Assembly (NCBI GenBank): GCA_041675645.1
Contig: JBAYTN010000008.1
Span: forward strand, 30,995 to 94,994
From: Stygiobacter sp041675645
GTDB taxonomy: Bacteria > Bacteroidota > Ignavibacteria > Ignavibacteriales > Melioribacteraceae
DNA length: 64,000 bases
Direction of reading: 5' to 3'
The notes under the pieces are model-generated. The model was given only the letters and a program-made list of their open reading frames with translations. It did not search any database and was not told where the DNA came from. Each line of letters starts with the position of its first letter. The stretch's first letter is position 1. A program made the position numbers and the translations under genes. Positions 35,299-43,689 of the stretch are shown here, in pieces.

Positions 35299-36114
35299 AT
35301 GAGCGAGATTACCTTAAAAATAGGGAACGATAAACATCTATCGAAACCACTCGAGACAAACTCTCGGTATGATCAGAAGCAGAAAGAGAAAATTGCCTCT
35401 GCTACTAAACAGTTCGAAGGGTTACTGACTTCAATGATGTTGAAGAGTATGAATAGCACGAATGGCGGAATGTTCGGTGAAGGTGAAGGTTACGGCAACG
35501 ATATGTTTGACACAATGTTCGAGCAAGAAATATCCACTAAAATGTCCGACACAAAGAGCCTTGGTGTTGCAGAAAGGCTCTACAAGAAAATAACCGGAGA
35601 AGAATTGCCGGCTGCAATGCGCACAAAAATCTCGGAAAGAATCAGCCCGGTTAGAATTCATAATACAACTGTTCCATCTGAATCTACTAAGGTTCAGCCG
35701 AGCAATTCCGCGATTGATAGACTAAATAACTATGAAAAACATATAGATGAAGCTTCAAATTCATATGGTGTAGATAGGGATATTATCAAATCAATCATTA
35801 TGACTGAATCTGCGGCTAACAATAAGGCCGTTTCCAGCGCAAAAGCGAAGGGTTTGATGCAGCTGATCGATTCTACAGCTTCTGATATGGGGGTGCGCAA
35901 TGTCTTTAACCCGCGCGAAAATATAATGGGCGGCACTAAATATTTTGCTCAAATGCTTCGACAATATAGTGGTGATGTGAAGCTCGCCTTGGCTGCTTAT
36001 AATGCCGGTCCTCAAAACGTAGAAAAATACAAAGGCGTTCCACCATTTGATGAAACAAAGAATTACATAAATAAAGTACTTGGTTACTTAGATCATTTTA
36101 AAGAGAGTAAATAA
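35299..36114 (+). CDS. FlgJ-type rod cap fused to lytic transglycosylase
   Basis: A 271-residue two-part protein. Residues about 25-100 are a FlgJ N-terminal rod-binding domain (TKQFEGLLTSMMLKSMNST, FDTMFEQEISTKMSDTKSLG). Residues about 140-265 are an SLT-type lytic transglycosylase with catalytic E170 in IIMTESAANN, GLMQLIDSTASDMGV and AYNAGP at 233-238. Enteric FlgJ instead has a GH73-type muramidase. It would cap the rod and open the peptidoglycan. No signal peptide, so export is presumably by the flagellar system. It overlaps flgN by 1 base. Confidence 0.9.
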   Translation: MSEITLKIGNDKHLSKPLETNSRYDQKQKEKIASATKQFEGLLTSMMLKSMNSTNGGMFGEGEGYGNDMFDTMFEQEISTKMSDTKSLGVAERLYKKITGEELPAAMRTKISERISPVRIHNTTVPSESTKVQPSNSAIDRLNNYEKHIDEASNSYGVDRDIIKSIIMTESAANNKAVSSAKAKGLMQLIDSTASDMGVRNVFNPRENIMGGTKYFAQMLRQYSGDVKLALAAYNAGPQNVEKYKGVPPFDETKNYINKVLGYLDHFKESK

Positions 36115-36566
36115 TGAGCACGAAATTATTATTAGCATCCTTGAAAACACAAGATGCAAATTTGAGCCTTCTGATAGATGCACTAGAGATGCAGAAACAA
36201 GCTATTATAAAGAACGATTACACTACTCTTGAAACTGCAATTAACAACGAGCAGAAAATTCTTATGGATGTAGAGCGAGAAGAAACTGCACGCGGCAAAG
36301 TTGTTAAAGAATTAGCTAAGAGTATGAATTTAGATGTACATGATAACTCTCTCGAAAATCTTATCAATAAAGGCAGTACACACTTTGGTAATGATTTAAA
36401 AGAATTGAATAAAGTTAGAGTTTCATTAAAAGAAAAGGCACTCAAAATAAAAAACACAAATTCTCAGTTGAAAGATGTAATTGAATTTTCCCGCAATATG
36501 ATTAAAGAAACTATGATGATGCTTGTTGGTCCAAACAAACACGCAATTGTAAACAAGAGAGTCTAA
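36114..36566 (+). CDS. flgN: FlgN-like chaperone for hook-filament junction proteins
   Basis: A 150-residue, nearly all-helical acidic and basic protein with IDALEMQKQAIIKNDYTTLE near 22-41, the usual FlgN opening. FlgN is the export chaperone of FlgK and FlgL, and flgK follows after 1 base and flgL next. No flgM gene precedes it, unlike in many proteobacteria. Similarity in this family is low, so the call depends on position, length and helix pattern. Confidence 0.8.
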   Translation: MSTKLLLASLKTQDANLSLLIDALEMQKQAIIKNDYTTLETAINNEQKILMDVEREETARGKVVKELAKSMNLDVHDNSLENLINKGSTHFGNDLKELNKVRVSLKEKALKIKNTNSQLKDVIEFSRNMIKETMMMLVGPNKHAIVNKRV

Positions 36567-36567
36567 A

Positions 36568-37962
36568 ATGGGTGTAGGTAGGTTATTAGATTTATCAGTC
36601 AGCACAATGGGAGCGTATCAAAGCGCAATTGATATAGCTTCTCAAAATATATCCAATGCGGGAAGCAAGGACTACACAAGACAAAAAGTAGTGCTTGCAT
36701 CAGAATCTGTAAACAACGGTCAAGGTGCCGGTGTAAAAGTTCAAGACGTACTTCGTGTTCGCGATGAGATTCTTGATAGCCAATTAAGGAAGTATCAATC
36801 GGCTTATTCCGATAGTACTAAACGTTCCGAAATTTTAGCAAAGATGGAAGCGATTCTTGGAGAACCTTCGGAGAATGGATTATCTACATACTTCACTGAA
36901 TTTTTTAGTGCATGGGATGAATTGTCTACGGATCCAACTTCACTTCAACTTAGATCGAATGTTATCCAAAAAAGTCAGCAGCTAAGCGAAAGATTCCAAG
37001 ATCAGATAGAAGGATTTAGCGAAATACAATATTCATTACAGAAAGAAGCAACGGTTCAAGTTGAAGAAATAAACGGTTATCTAAAAGATATTCACGAACT
37101 GAATCAAAAAGTTTATGAATCGGAAGTTCGTGGAGCGGAATCAAGCGCGTTGATGGATCAAAGGGATAAATTAATTGATAATCTTGCTAACTTGGTAAAC
37201 ATTTCCGTTTCAAAAAATTCATACGGTGCTGTTCAAGTTAATGTTGGCGGTGTTTACGGTGCCGATCAGTCTTCATACAACCAATTCAAACTTGCAATCA
37301 TCAACGGTCAGATGAGATTGACTCAAAAAGATAATGACAATGCAATTGCAGTTGTAAACAGTGGCGAGTTTTACGCCAATGCAGATATTTATTCGAACAA
37401 GATAAATGATTATAAGGCTTCTTACGAACAACTTGCACAAACATTTGTTGATAAAGTTAATGAAGTTCACATGCAAGGAAGTACTCTTTTATATGGTGGA
37501 AGTTCAAGTTCCGGTATTCCGTTTTTTGGAGAGTTGGCTGCTGATGGATCTGTTGTAAATGCATTTGTTAATGGGAAGATGACCTTAAATACATCAATTT
37601 TGTCAAGCTCAAAAAATATTGCAGCATCATCTGTAGCCGGGAATGATGGAAACGGAGATATCGCAACCCAAATTGCAGCTCTCTCAAATACAAAGTTCTC
37701 GGAGTTAGGCGAATCTACTTTTACCGATAGATATACAGAGATACTTGGTGTAATTGGAATGGACAAAGTTTCTGCCGACAATGCTATTGAATCCGGCGGA
37801 TTAATAACTCAAAATTTGGAAGCACAAAAAATGTCCTATTCCGGCGTTTCAATTGAAGAAGAGATGACTAATGTGATGAAATATCAACGCTCTTACGAGG
37901 CCGCTTCCAAGCTAATACAAGTAGCAGATGAACTTTTACAAACAATTTTAAATATGATATAG
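36568..37962 (+). CDS. flgK: Hook-filament junction protein FlgK
   Basis: A 464-residue FlgK (HAP1). The N-terminus has AIDIASQNISNAGSKDYTRQ at about 19-38. The coiled-coil region has EINGYLKDIHELNQKVYESE followed by LMDQRDKLIDNLANLVNISV. The C-terminus SGVSIEEEMTNVMKYQRSYE is the family ending. It sits between hook and filament. It is at the shorter end of the family, implying a reduced outer domain. flgL follows after 10 bases. Confidence 0.95.
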   Translation: MGVGRLLDLSVSTMGAYQSAIDIASQNISNAGSKDYTRQKVVLASESVNNGQGAGVKVQDVLRVRDEILDSQLRKYQSAYSDSTKRSEILAKMEAILGEPSENGLSTYFTEFFSAWDELSTDPTSLQLRSNVIQKSQQLSERFQDQIEGFSEIQYSLQKEATVQVEEINGYLKDIHELNQKVYESEVRGAESSALMDQRDKLIDNLANLVNISVSKNSYGAVQVNVGGVYGADQSSYNQFKLAIINGQMRLTQKDNDNAIAVVNSGEFYANADIYSNKINDYKASYEQLAQTFVDKVNEVHMQGSTLLYGGSSSSGIPFFGELAADGSVVNAFVNGKMTLNTSILSSSKNIAASSVAGNDGNGDIATQIAALSNTKFSELGESTFTDRYTEILGVIGMDKVSADNAIESGGLITQNLEAQKMSYSGVSIEEEMTNVMKYQRSYEAASKLIQVADELLQTILNMI

Positions 37963-37972
37963 TGGGTAAACT

Positions 37973-38854
37973 ATGAGAGTTACAGAAGGTTTATTAACGG
38001 ATAGATACTTAGTCAATTACGATAAGACATCGGAACGGAAGCTAAAAATTACAACTCAGCTTGCTACTAATAGCAGTATTCAAACTTTATCCGATGATGT
38101 TTCCGGATCGCTCGAGTCAATTAAATTAGATTCTCAAATTAGAAGAACAAAAGCATACGCTAAGAATGCGCAGAACGCTCAAAATTTTTTCGATTCAAGT
38201 CTAAAAGCATTAGATCAAGTTACAACCGAGTTTCAAAATATTATGGTTGCTGCAACTAATGCAGGCAATGCAGTTATTTCCGATAGCTATCCTACTATTG
38301 CGCAATCAATAAAGAATTCACTTTCGTCTATTGTTCAGAACGTGAGTGCAAAGAGCGGCGATAGATATTTATTTGGAGGAACTAACTACACTGCTGAACC
38401 AGTTACTCTTGATGTAAACGGAAAGGCTGTCAAGTCAGCACTAGATCATTCCGGGCAAGTAAAAGTCAGACTTTCCGGCAACATAAAGGAATCACTGAAT
38501 ATTCCGGGTTCTGAGCTACTAGATAGCGGAATGTTTGAATCGATTAACGATGTAATTACTTCTCTCGAGGCCGGCAATCCACCTACTGAAGCTCAAAAAA
38601 CAGCTTTAACTAGCGCATACCAGAAAATACTTGATGTGCAGTCGTTAGCCGGAGAAAAAATTAACAGATTGGAAAACATTAAATCTGTTTTAAGTAATCA
38701 AACAGATAGTTACACAGACATGCTCGCAAAAGTTCAAGAAATTGATATTCCTAAACTTTCTTTAGAGCTTCAGCAGCAAGATTATTTACTTCAGATTTCT
38801 TCTAAACTACTTTCTAACTATGCGTTGTCAGATTCGGCGTTAAATCTAATATGA
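37973..38854 (+). CDS. flgL: Hook-filament junction protein FlgL
   Basis: A 293-residue protein of the flagellin superfamily: N-terminal helix with LKITTQLATNSSIQTLSDDV, then the conserved GDRYLFGGTNYTAEPV near 127-142, and the C-terminal helix QEIDIPKLSLELQQQDYLLQ. This is FlgL (HAP3), the junction next to the filament. It overlaps the first motA gene by 4 bases. Confidence 0.94.
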   Translation: MRVTEGLLTDRYLVNYDKTSERKLKITTQLATNSSIQTLSDDVSGSLESIKLDSQIRRTKAYAKNAQNAQNFFDSSLKALDQVTTEFQNIMVAATNAGNAVISDSYPTIAQSIKNSLSSIVQNVSAKSGDRYLFGGTNYTAEPVTLDVNGKAVKSALDHSGQVKVRLSGNIKESLNIPGSELLDSGMFESINDVITSLEAGNPPTEAQKTALTSAYQKILDVQSLAGEKINRLENIKSVLSNQTDSYTDMLAKVQEIDIPKLSLELQQQDYLLQISSKLLSNYALSDSALNLI

Positions 38855-39630
38855 TGAAAAAGAATGGAACGTTTATAGGATTTATTCTTGGAATTTCAGC
38901 CGTATTCGGTACCTTCTTTATAGAAGGCGGATCGTTTCAAGCCCTTTTCATTTTATCTGCAATATTTATTGTCTTCGGCGGAACGTTTGCCGCAATAATA
39001 ATGGGCTTTGGATTTGATAAGTTTGTTACAATTCCTAGACTTATAAAGCTGGCTTACTTTCCTAAGACTTATGATATTTCTAAAATCATAACAACTTTTG
39101 TAGAGCTCTCAATTAAAGCAAGAAAAGAAGGATTACTTACAATTGAAAAAGATTTAAAAAAGTTTGATGATTTATTTCCTAGAAAAATGACGAAGTTTGT
39201 TTTGGATGGAACTGATCCCGATTCGCTTCAGTTGTTGGCTCAGCTTGAAATGAAAGCAATGCAGGAGAGACATTATTCTAACATAAACATTTTTGCAAAA
39301 ATGGGCGGATATGCGCCAACAATGGGAATTATCGGCACAGTAATTAGTTTGATTATGACATTAGCGAATGCCGGTAGTTCGCCCGATTTACTAATTAAAA
39401 ATATTGCTACGGCTTTTATTGCCACACTTTGGGGAGTGTTTAGCGCAAACTTAATTTGGTTACCAATAGGAGATAGGTTAAAGAGATGTCATTCCGAGGA
39501 GAAAAACATGATGGAACTTTCTTTGGAAGCAGTTCTTACTCTACAGAGCGGAGAGATACCTTCAATAATGAAAGCAAGACTGATAGGAATGCTTCCGCAA
39601 AAAGAGCAACAAGAAAAATTAGCAGCTTAG
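38851..39630 (+). CDS. motA: Stator protein MotA, first set
   Basis: A 259-residue MotA/TolQ-family protein with four membrane helices. The N-terminus GTFIGFILGISAVFGTFFIE and the helix 3-4 region GGYAPTMGIIGTVISLIMTL followed by IATAFIATLWGVFSANLIWLP resemble the Bacillus MotA, MotP and PomA group rather than the enteric type. The cytoplasmic loop has ARKEGLLTIEKDL. With the following MotB it forms a 5:2 ion-driven torque unit. The coupling ion cannot be told from sequence by eye. It overlaps flgL by 4 bases. Confidence 0.92.
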   Translation: MMKKNGTFIGFILGISAVFGTFFIEGGSFQALFILSAIFIVFGGTFAAIIMGFGFDKFVTIPRLIKLAYFPKTYDISKIITTFVELSIKARKEGLLTIEKDLKKFDDLFPRKMTKFVLDGTDPDSLQLLAQLEMKAMQERHYSNINIFAKMGGYAPTMGIIGTVISLIMTLANAGSSPDLLIKNIATAFIATLWGVFSANLIWLPIGDRLKRCHSEEKNMMELSLEAVLTLQSGEIPSIMKARLIGMLPQKEQQEKLAA

Positions 39631-39644
39631 ATGCCGAGGATGCT

Positions 39645-40292
39645 ATGCTTCATGATGAAGGTGAAAAGGATAGGTATCTAATTACTTATGCTGATCTTAT
39701 TACACTTCTATTAGGATTGTTTATTATTTTATATGCCAGTTCTGTAATGGACGCTGATAAGTACAAAGGAATTGCAGCTGCATTTGGTAGTTTTTTGGGA
39801 AATGAATCTGTTGTTCCTACTCAGCCGGATTCGAAAGTAGTTAGCGGACCTAAAGACAATTTAAGCGAACAATTAAGTAAATTAATTACCGAATCAGATT
39901 ATTCTCGGGCAATTCAGCTTGAAGAAACAGAACGTGGAATTATAGTTCATATTTTGGATGATGTGTTATTTCCTCCGGGCGAAGCAACTCTTAATGAGGC
40001 ATCAAAAAATGTTCTTAAAGAACTTGCAACTGTACTTAAATCGATTCCTAATGATATAAGAATAGAGGGACACACAGATAATACTCCAATTAATACAGCG
40101 CGCTATCCTTCAAATTGGCATTTATCAGTTGATCGCGCTCTTAGTACTGCTTATTATTTAATTAACGGTGAAGGACTGGACCCGGATAAAGCTTCAATTG
40201 TTGGATATGGTGAATACCGCCCAAGAGATGCTAGCAATACACCGGAAGCCAGAGCAAAAAACAGAAGAGTAGATTTAGTAATTCTAAAGTGA
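39645..40292 (+). CDS. motB: Stator protein MotB, first set
   Basis: 215 residues from the ATG at 39645, which has an AGGA ribosome site; the frame is open upstream to 39486 inside motA, but that extension is unlike MotB and overlaps 145 bases. The single membrane helix (about 12-34) carries the ion-binding D17 in LITYADLITLLLG. The OmpA-like peptidoglycan-binding domain has IRIEGHTDNTPIN and YGEYRPR. It anchors the stator to the cell wall. fliW follows after 6 bases. Confidence 0.92.
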   Translation: MLHDEGEKDRYLITYADLITLLLGLFIILYASSVMDADKYKGIAAAFGSFLGNESVVPTQPDSKVVSGPKDNLSEQLSKLITESDYSRAIQLEETERGIIVHILDDVLFPPGEATLNEASKNVLKELATVLKSIPNDIRIEGHTDNTPINTARYPSNWHLSVDRALSTAYYLINGEGLDPDKASIVGYGEYRPRDASNTPEARAKNRRVDLVILK

Positions 40293-40298
40293 GTTAAT

Positions 40299-40679
40299 AT
40301 GAAAATTCAAACTTACCATTTCGGCGAGATCGAATTTGCCGAAGACAAAATAATAACATTTAAAGACGGCATCTTTGGTTTTGAAGAGCTTAAAAAGTTC
40401 CTCTTTATTAAACCGGCTGATAGTATATTTTACTGGCTCAATTCAGTAGAAACCCCCGAGTTGGGTTTTCCAATGTTCGGAGTTCGGGCTATCGACGAAG
40501 AATTTTTGCAAGTAGATAGCTATGAAGCTTTTGGAATTGTGGTGATGAATCCAGATCCACTAAAAATTACCGTGAACTTAAAAGCACCGGTTTATATCAA
40601 TCAAGACGAGAAGATAGGATTCCAAAAAATAATTGATACGGATAAATATCCGGTTTACTACAACTTATTTACCGAGTAG
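40299..40679 (+). CDS. fliW: CsrA antagonist FliW
   Basis: A 126-residue FliW: IQTYHFGEIEFAEDKIITFK, then DGIFGFEELKKFLFI, ETPELGFPMF and the later VNLKAPVYINQDEKIGFQ. FliW binds CsrA non-competitively and also binds flagellin, so that free flagellin releases CsrA to block flagellin translation. The gene is 5 bases before csrA, the usual pair, and the flagellin leader at 63622-63698 has likely CsrA sites. Confidence 0.95.
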   Translation: MKIQTYHFGEIEFAEDKIITFKDGIFGFEELKKFLFIKPADSIFYWLNSVETPELGFPMFGVRAIDEEFLQVDSYEAFGIVVMNPDPLKITVNLKAPVYINQDEKIGFQKIIDTDKYPVYYNLFTE

Positions 40680-40684
40680 GGCAT

Positions 40685-40918
40685 ATGCTAGTCTTAACAA
40701 GAAAAATTAACGAAGAGATAAAAATCGGTTCTGATATAGTTATCAAAATAATATCAACCTCCGATAATCAAGTAAAGATAGGAATCGACGCGCCCAAAAG
40801 TATTCAAATCTTGCGCGGTGAAGTGTATGAAAAAATTAAAGAAAGTACACTACAAGCAGCTAAAGTAAGCGCTCAGCCAACTGTCGACCTTCAGAAATTT
40901 AAAATCAAAAAAGTGTAA
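40685..40918 (+). CDS. csrA: RNA-binding translational regulator CsrA
   Basis: A 77-residue CsrA with MLVLTRKINEEIKIGSDI, VKIGIDAPKSI and LRGEVYEKI, including the RNA-contacting L4, R6 and R44. It binds GGA in hairpin loops and near ribosome sites of target mRNAs. The C-terminal tail (about 57-77) is longer than the enteric one and rich in Lys, as in FliW-regulated CsrAs where the tail provides the FliW site. It lies between fliW and a receiver-HPt gene. Confidence 0.96.
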   Translation: MLVLTRKINEEIKIGSDIVIKIISTSDNQVKIGIDAPKSIQILRGEVYEKIKESTLQAAKVSAQPTVDLQKFKIKKV

Positions 40919-40920
40919 GC

Positions 40921-41637
40921 ATGAATCTCGAAAATGAAAAAGTGAAAATTCTTGTTATTGATGACGCTGACATCATTCGTAACTCTCTTAAAAAATTTCT
41001 TTCGGAGTACGATGTAGAAGTTCTTACTTGTAACGATGGACTTGAGGGATTACAAAGCGCGGTTGAAATTAAGCCTCAGCTTATCTTTCTTGATTTGATG
41101 ATGCCGAACCTTGACGGAATTCGACTTCTTCGTGTACTTAAGGTTCTGGACGATCTACGCCACATTCCCGTTATAATTATTAGTGGACATACTGATAAAT
41201 CCAATGTTCTTGCTGCAATGGAAGCCGGCGCGGATAAAATAGTTTCTAAACCGCTTACAAAAGAAGCTTTGGTTAAAGCGATAAATGAAGTATTAGGAAG
41301 CAACTTCTTAGCCGGAGCTAAGAAACTCGCTCAATTCTCTTCGTATGAAAAAGAACAGATGAATAGAGAATTAAAGAAATACTTTGTAAATACGATAGTT
41401 CAGAAAAGAGAAACAATTTCTCAGTCGCTGGTTAATAAGAATAAAGAACTTCTCAAACTTATCATCCACGAACTGAAAGGATCCAGCGGAACAGTCGGCT
41501 ATACAAATGTTTCCGAGCTCTGCCGCGAAATTGAAGGAGTTGTTTTAGCTCCACAAAGTACTTGGCAAGAGATTAGCTCTAAGTGCGATTTTCTTTTGAA
41601 AAGTTTAAATGAAATTGAAACCAGTCTAGTTAAGTAG
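40921..41637 (+). CDS. Receiver-HPt phosphorelay protein
   Basis: A 238-residue protein with an N-terminal receiver (D14-D15 acidic pair, phospho-acceptor D58 in FLDLMMP, K110 in VSKPL) and a C-terminal HPt domain whose phosphorylatable His is H183 in IIHELKGSSGTVGY. No DNA-binding or kinase part is present. Such a protein can pass phosphate from one receiver to another or act as a sink. It is 2 bases after csrA and 8 before the second motA. Confidence 0.88.
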   Translation: MNLENEKVKILVIDDADIIRNSLKKFLSEYDVEVLTCNDGLEGLQSAVEIKPQLIFLDLMMPNLDGIRLLRVLKVLDDLRHIPVIIISGHTDKSNVLAAMEAGADKIVSKPLTKEALVKAINEVLGSNFLAGAKKLAQFSSYEKEQMNRELKKYFVNTIVQKRETISQSLVNKNKELLKLIIHELKGSSGTVGYTNVSELCREIEGVVLAPQSTWQEISSKCDFLLKSLNEIETSLVK

Positions 41638-41645
41638 AGGATCAA

Positions 41646-42500
41646 ATGTTTGTAATTATTGGAGCTGTAGTTGTTCTCGCATCGGTGGTGGTCGGCTTTA
41701 CGATGGTTAAAGGCAATCTTCTTACATTACTTCAGATTAATGAGTTTATCACCATCGGTGGAGCTGCAATCGGAAGTTTGCTAATCTCTTCACCACTTTC
41801 TCTTATCAAAAAGATTATGGCTGCTATTACAAAATCCTTTGGAAGTCATGGAAACACCAAGCAAGACTATATGCAGATGTTGAAAGCGTTTACAGATTTA
41901 TTTCTTATTGCTCAAAGAGAAGGATTGCTCGCAATAGAAAAACATATTGAAGCACCGGAAAAAAGCGACATTCTAAAGAAAGCAGATAAGTTTATTCACG
42001 ATAGCTACCGCAAAAGCTTTTTCTGCGATACGATGAAAGTTATGCTTGCCGGTTCAGTTCCTCCTCATGAACTTGAAGGATTAATGGATGCCGAAATTGA
42101 AACGTTTGAAAAGGAAAACAAACCGGTTTATGAGGGCCTTGGCCGTGTTGGCGATGCACTTCCCGGTTTAGGTATTGTTGCTGCCGTATTGGGCATTATT
42201 GTAACAATGGGTTCTATTAATGAAGGACCCGAAGTAGTTGGTCACCACGTTGCTTCTGCATTAGTAGGAACATTTCTTGGTGTACTTTTATCTTACGGAT
42301 TTGTTGGTCCTTTAGCAGCAAACATTGCACATTCACTCGAAGAGAACATTCAAGATTTACAAATAGTGAAAGCTTACATTCTTGCTTACGCTAAAGGCAA
42401 TCCTCCGTTTGTTGCAGCTGAGATTGCAAGAAGATCAATATTCTTAGATCAAAGACCAACATTTGCAGAGCTTGAAAATTCGTTGAGAGGAAAGAAATAG
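41646..42500 (+). CDS. motA: Stator protein MotA, second set
   Basis: A 284-residue MotA of the enteric type: MFVIIGAVVVLASVVVGFTM, then AQREGLLAIEKHIE, the helix 3-4 region VGDALPGLGIVAAVLGIIVT with Pro before Gly-Leu-Gly, and GPEVVGHHVASALVGTFLGV followed by LLSYGF. It differs clearly from the first MotA, including longer cytoplasmic loops, so it is not a recent duplication. It overlaps its motB by 1 base. Confidence 0.94.
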   Translation: MFVIIGAVVVLASVVVGFTMVKGNLLTLLQINEFITIGGAAIGSLLISSPLSLIKKIMAAITKSFGSHGNTKQDYMQMLKAFTDLFLIAQREGLLAIEKHIEAPEKSDILKKADKFIHDSYRKSFFCDTMKVMLAGSVPPHELEGLMDAEIETFEKENKPVYEGLGRVGDALPGLGIVAAVLGIIVTMGSINEGPEVVGHHVASALVGTFLGVLLSYGFVGPLAANIAHSLEENIQDLQIVKAYILAYAKGNPPFVAAEIARRSIFLDQRPTFAELENSLRGKK

Positions 42501-43276
42501 TGGAAGGCTCTAACGAAACCCCAATTATTGTAAAGAAGATTCATAAGCATGGCGGTCATCATGGCGGTGCTTGGAAAGTTGCATACGCAGATTTTGTAAC
42601 TGCAATGATGGCTCTTTTTATTGTGTTGTGGATTCTCGGTCAATCTCAAGAAGTTAAAGAAGCTATTGCCGGTTACTTTAAAGATCCGCTTGGTTTTTCT
42701 TCTAAAAGCAAAAGTCTTATTGACGGTAAGGGCCCGGGACCATCGCAAGTTCCTAGTCTATCACTCTCCGAAGAAGAAAAAGTAAGAGAGGCACAGAAAG
42801 AAGATTTCAAAAGAATGGAAGAAAAATTAAAAAGTGAATTAGATAAAGATACTAATCTGAGTGGCTTTTCAAACCTTGTCAAAATTGAGATGGTAAAAGA
42901 AGGGCTGAAAATAGAGCTTACAGACAATCAGAATGATGTGTTTTTTGAACTAGGAACTTCCGAATTAAAAAATGACGCTAGAAAATTAATATCTAAAATA
43001 GGAGCTGAAATATCCAAACTCCCTAATAAAATTACGGTGGAGGGACATACGGATTCTCATCAGTTCAGTAATAAAGGTACAGGATTTACCAACTACGAGC
43101 TTAGTGCCGAAAGAGCTCTTTCTGCAAAGCGAGCATTAGTTTCCGGTGGAATAGTGGAAAATCAAATAGATGGTGTAATTGGTTATGCTGATACAAAATT
43201 GAGAGATGCAGCCGATCCATTCAGTTTTGTGAACCGAAGAATAAGTATTACTGTTAAGTTTAAGGAAGCGAAATAG
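42500..43276 (+). CDS. motB: Stator protein MotB, second set
   Basis: A 258-residue enteric-type MotB with GTG start. The basic N-terminus has His-rich KIHKHGGHHGGAWKVAYADF, where D31 is the ion-binding residue, followed by the membrane helix MMALFIVLWILGQ. The linker with YFKDPLGFSS leads to an OmpA-like domain with ITVEGHTDSHQF and ISITVKF. It pairs with the MotA just upstream. The gene is followed by a receiver gene after 8 bases. Confidence 0.93.
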   Translation: MEGSNETPIIVKKIHKHGGHHGGAWKVAYADFVTAMMALFIVLWILGQSQEVKEAIAGYFKDPLGFSSKSKSLIDGKGPGPSQVPSLSLSEEEKVREAQKEDFKRMEEKLKSELDKDTNLSGFSNLVKIEMVKEGLKIELTDNQNDVFFELGTSELKNDARKLISKIGAEISKLPNKITVEGHTDSHQFSNKGTGFTNYELSAERALSAKRALVSGGIVENQIDGVIGYADTKLRDAADPFSFVNRRISITVKFKEAK

Positions 43277-43284
43277 GTATTTGT

Positions 43285-43689
43285 ATGGGAAGAGTATTAA
43301 TTATTGAAGATGATTCGTTTTTACAAGATTTCTACCGATTGTTCTTTAAGAAAATTGGCGGACAGGTAGTTATTGTTGAAGATGGAATGAAAGTTCTGGA
43401 AGAAATTGCCGGCGGCGATGTAGATTTAATAATTATGGATGTGAATCTTAGAAACACTTATCTGCATGGTTCTAAAATAGATGGAATACAGTTTTCAAAA
43501 TATATTAAAATGAATTTTCCTCAACTGCATATACCGATTCTTTTGGTTACGGCTTATCCGGTTTCCAGCATGGGCAATAACATGCTTGAGGAAAGTATGG
43601 CCGATGATTATCTTTTAAAACCAATTACCGATTACAATCAACTTGTTCAAAAAATAAACCAACTGGTGTTTGCTCAAAATGAAAGATAA
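43285..43689 (+). CDS. Single-domain response regulator with loop insertion
   Basis: A 134-residue receiver. The acidic pair D9-D10, phospho-acceptor D52 in IIMDVNL and the Lys in LLKPI are present. After the phospho-site there is an insertion of about ten residues (RNTYLHGSKI) compared with CheY, next to the active site. No output domain. Its partner is unknown; the neighbours are motB and another receiver gene, which it overlaps by 11 bases. Confidence 0.85.
   Translation: MGRVLIIEDDSFLQDFYRLFFKKIGGQVVIVEDGMKVLEEIAGGDVDLIIMDVNLRNTYLHGSKIDGIQFSKYIKMNFPQLHIPILLVTAYPVSSMGNNMLEESMADDYLLKPITDYNQLVQKINQLVFAQNER

Noticed and set aside
39486..39644. N-terminal extension of the first MotB inside motA
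   Set aside because: The added 53 residues are polar and unlike any MotB, and would overlap motA by 145 bases; the ATG at 39645 has a ribosome site.
40760..40767. TCCGATAA inside csrA as a sigma28 promoter
   Set aside because: At the 15-base spacing the -35 reads TATC, which does not match TAAA; it is also inside a coding sequence.
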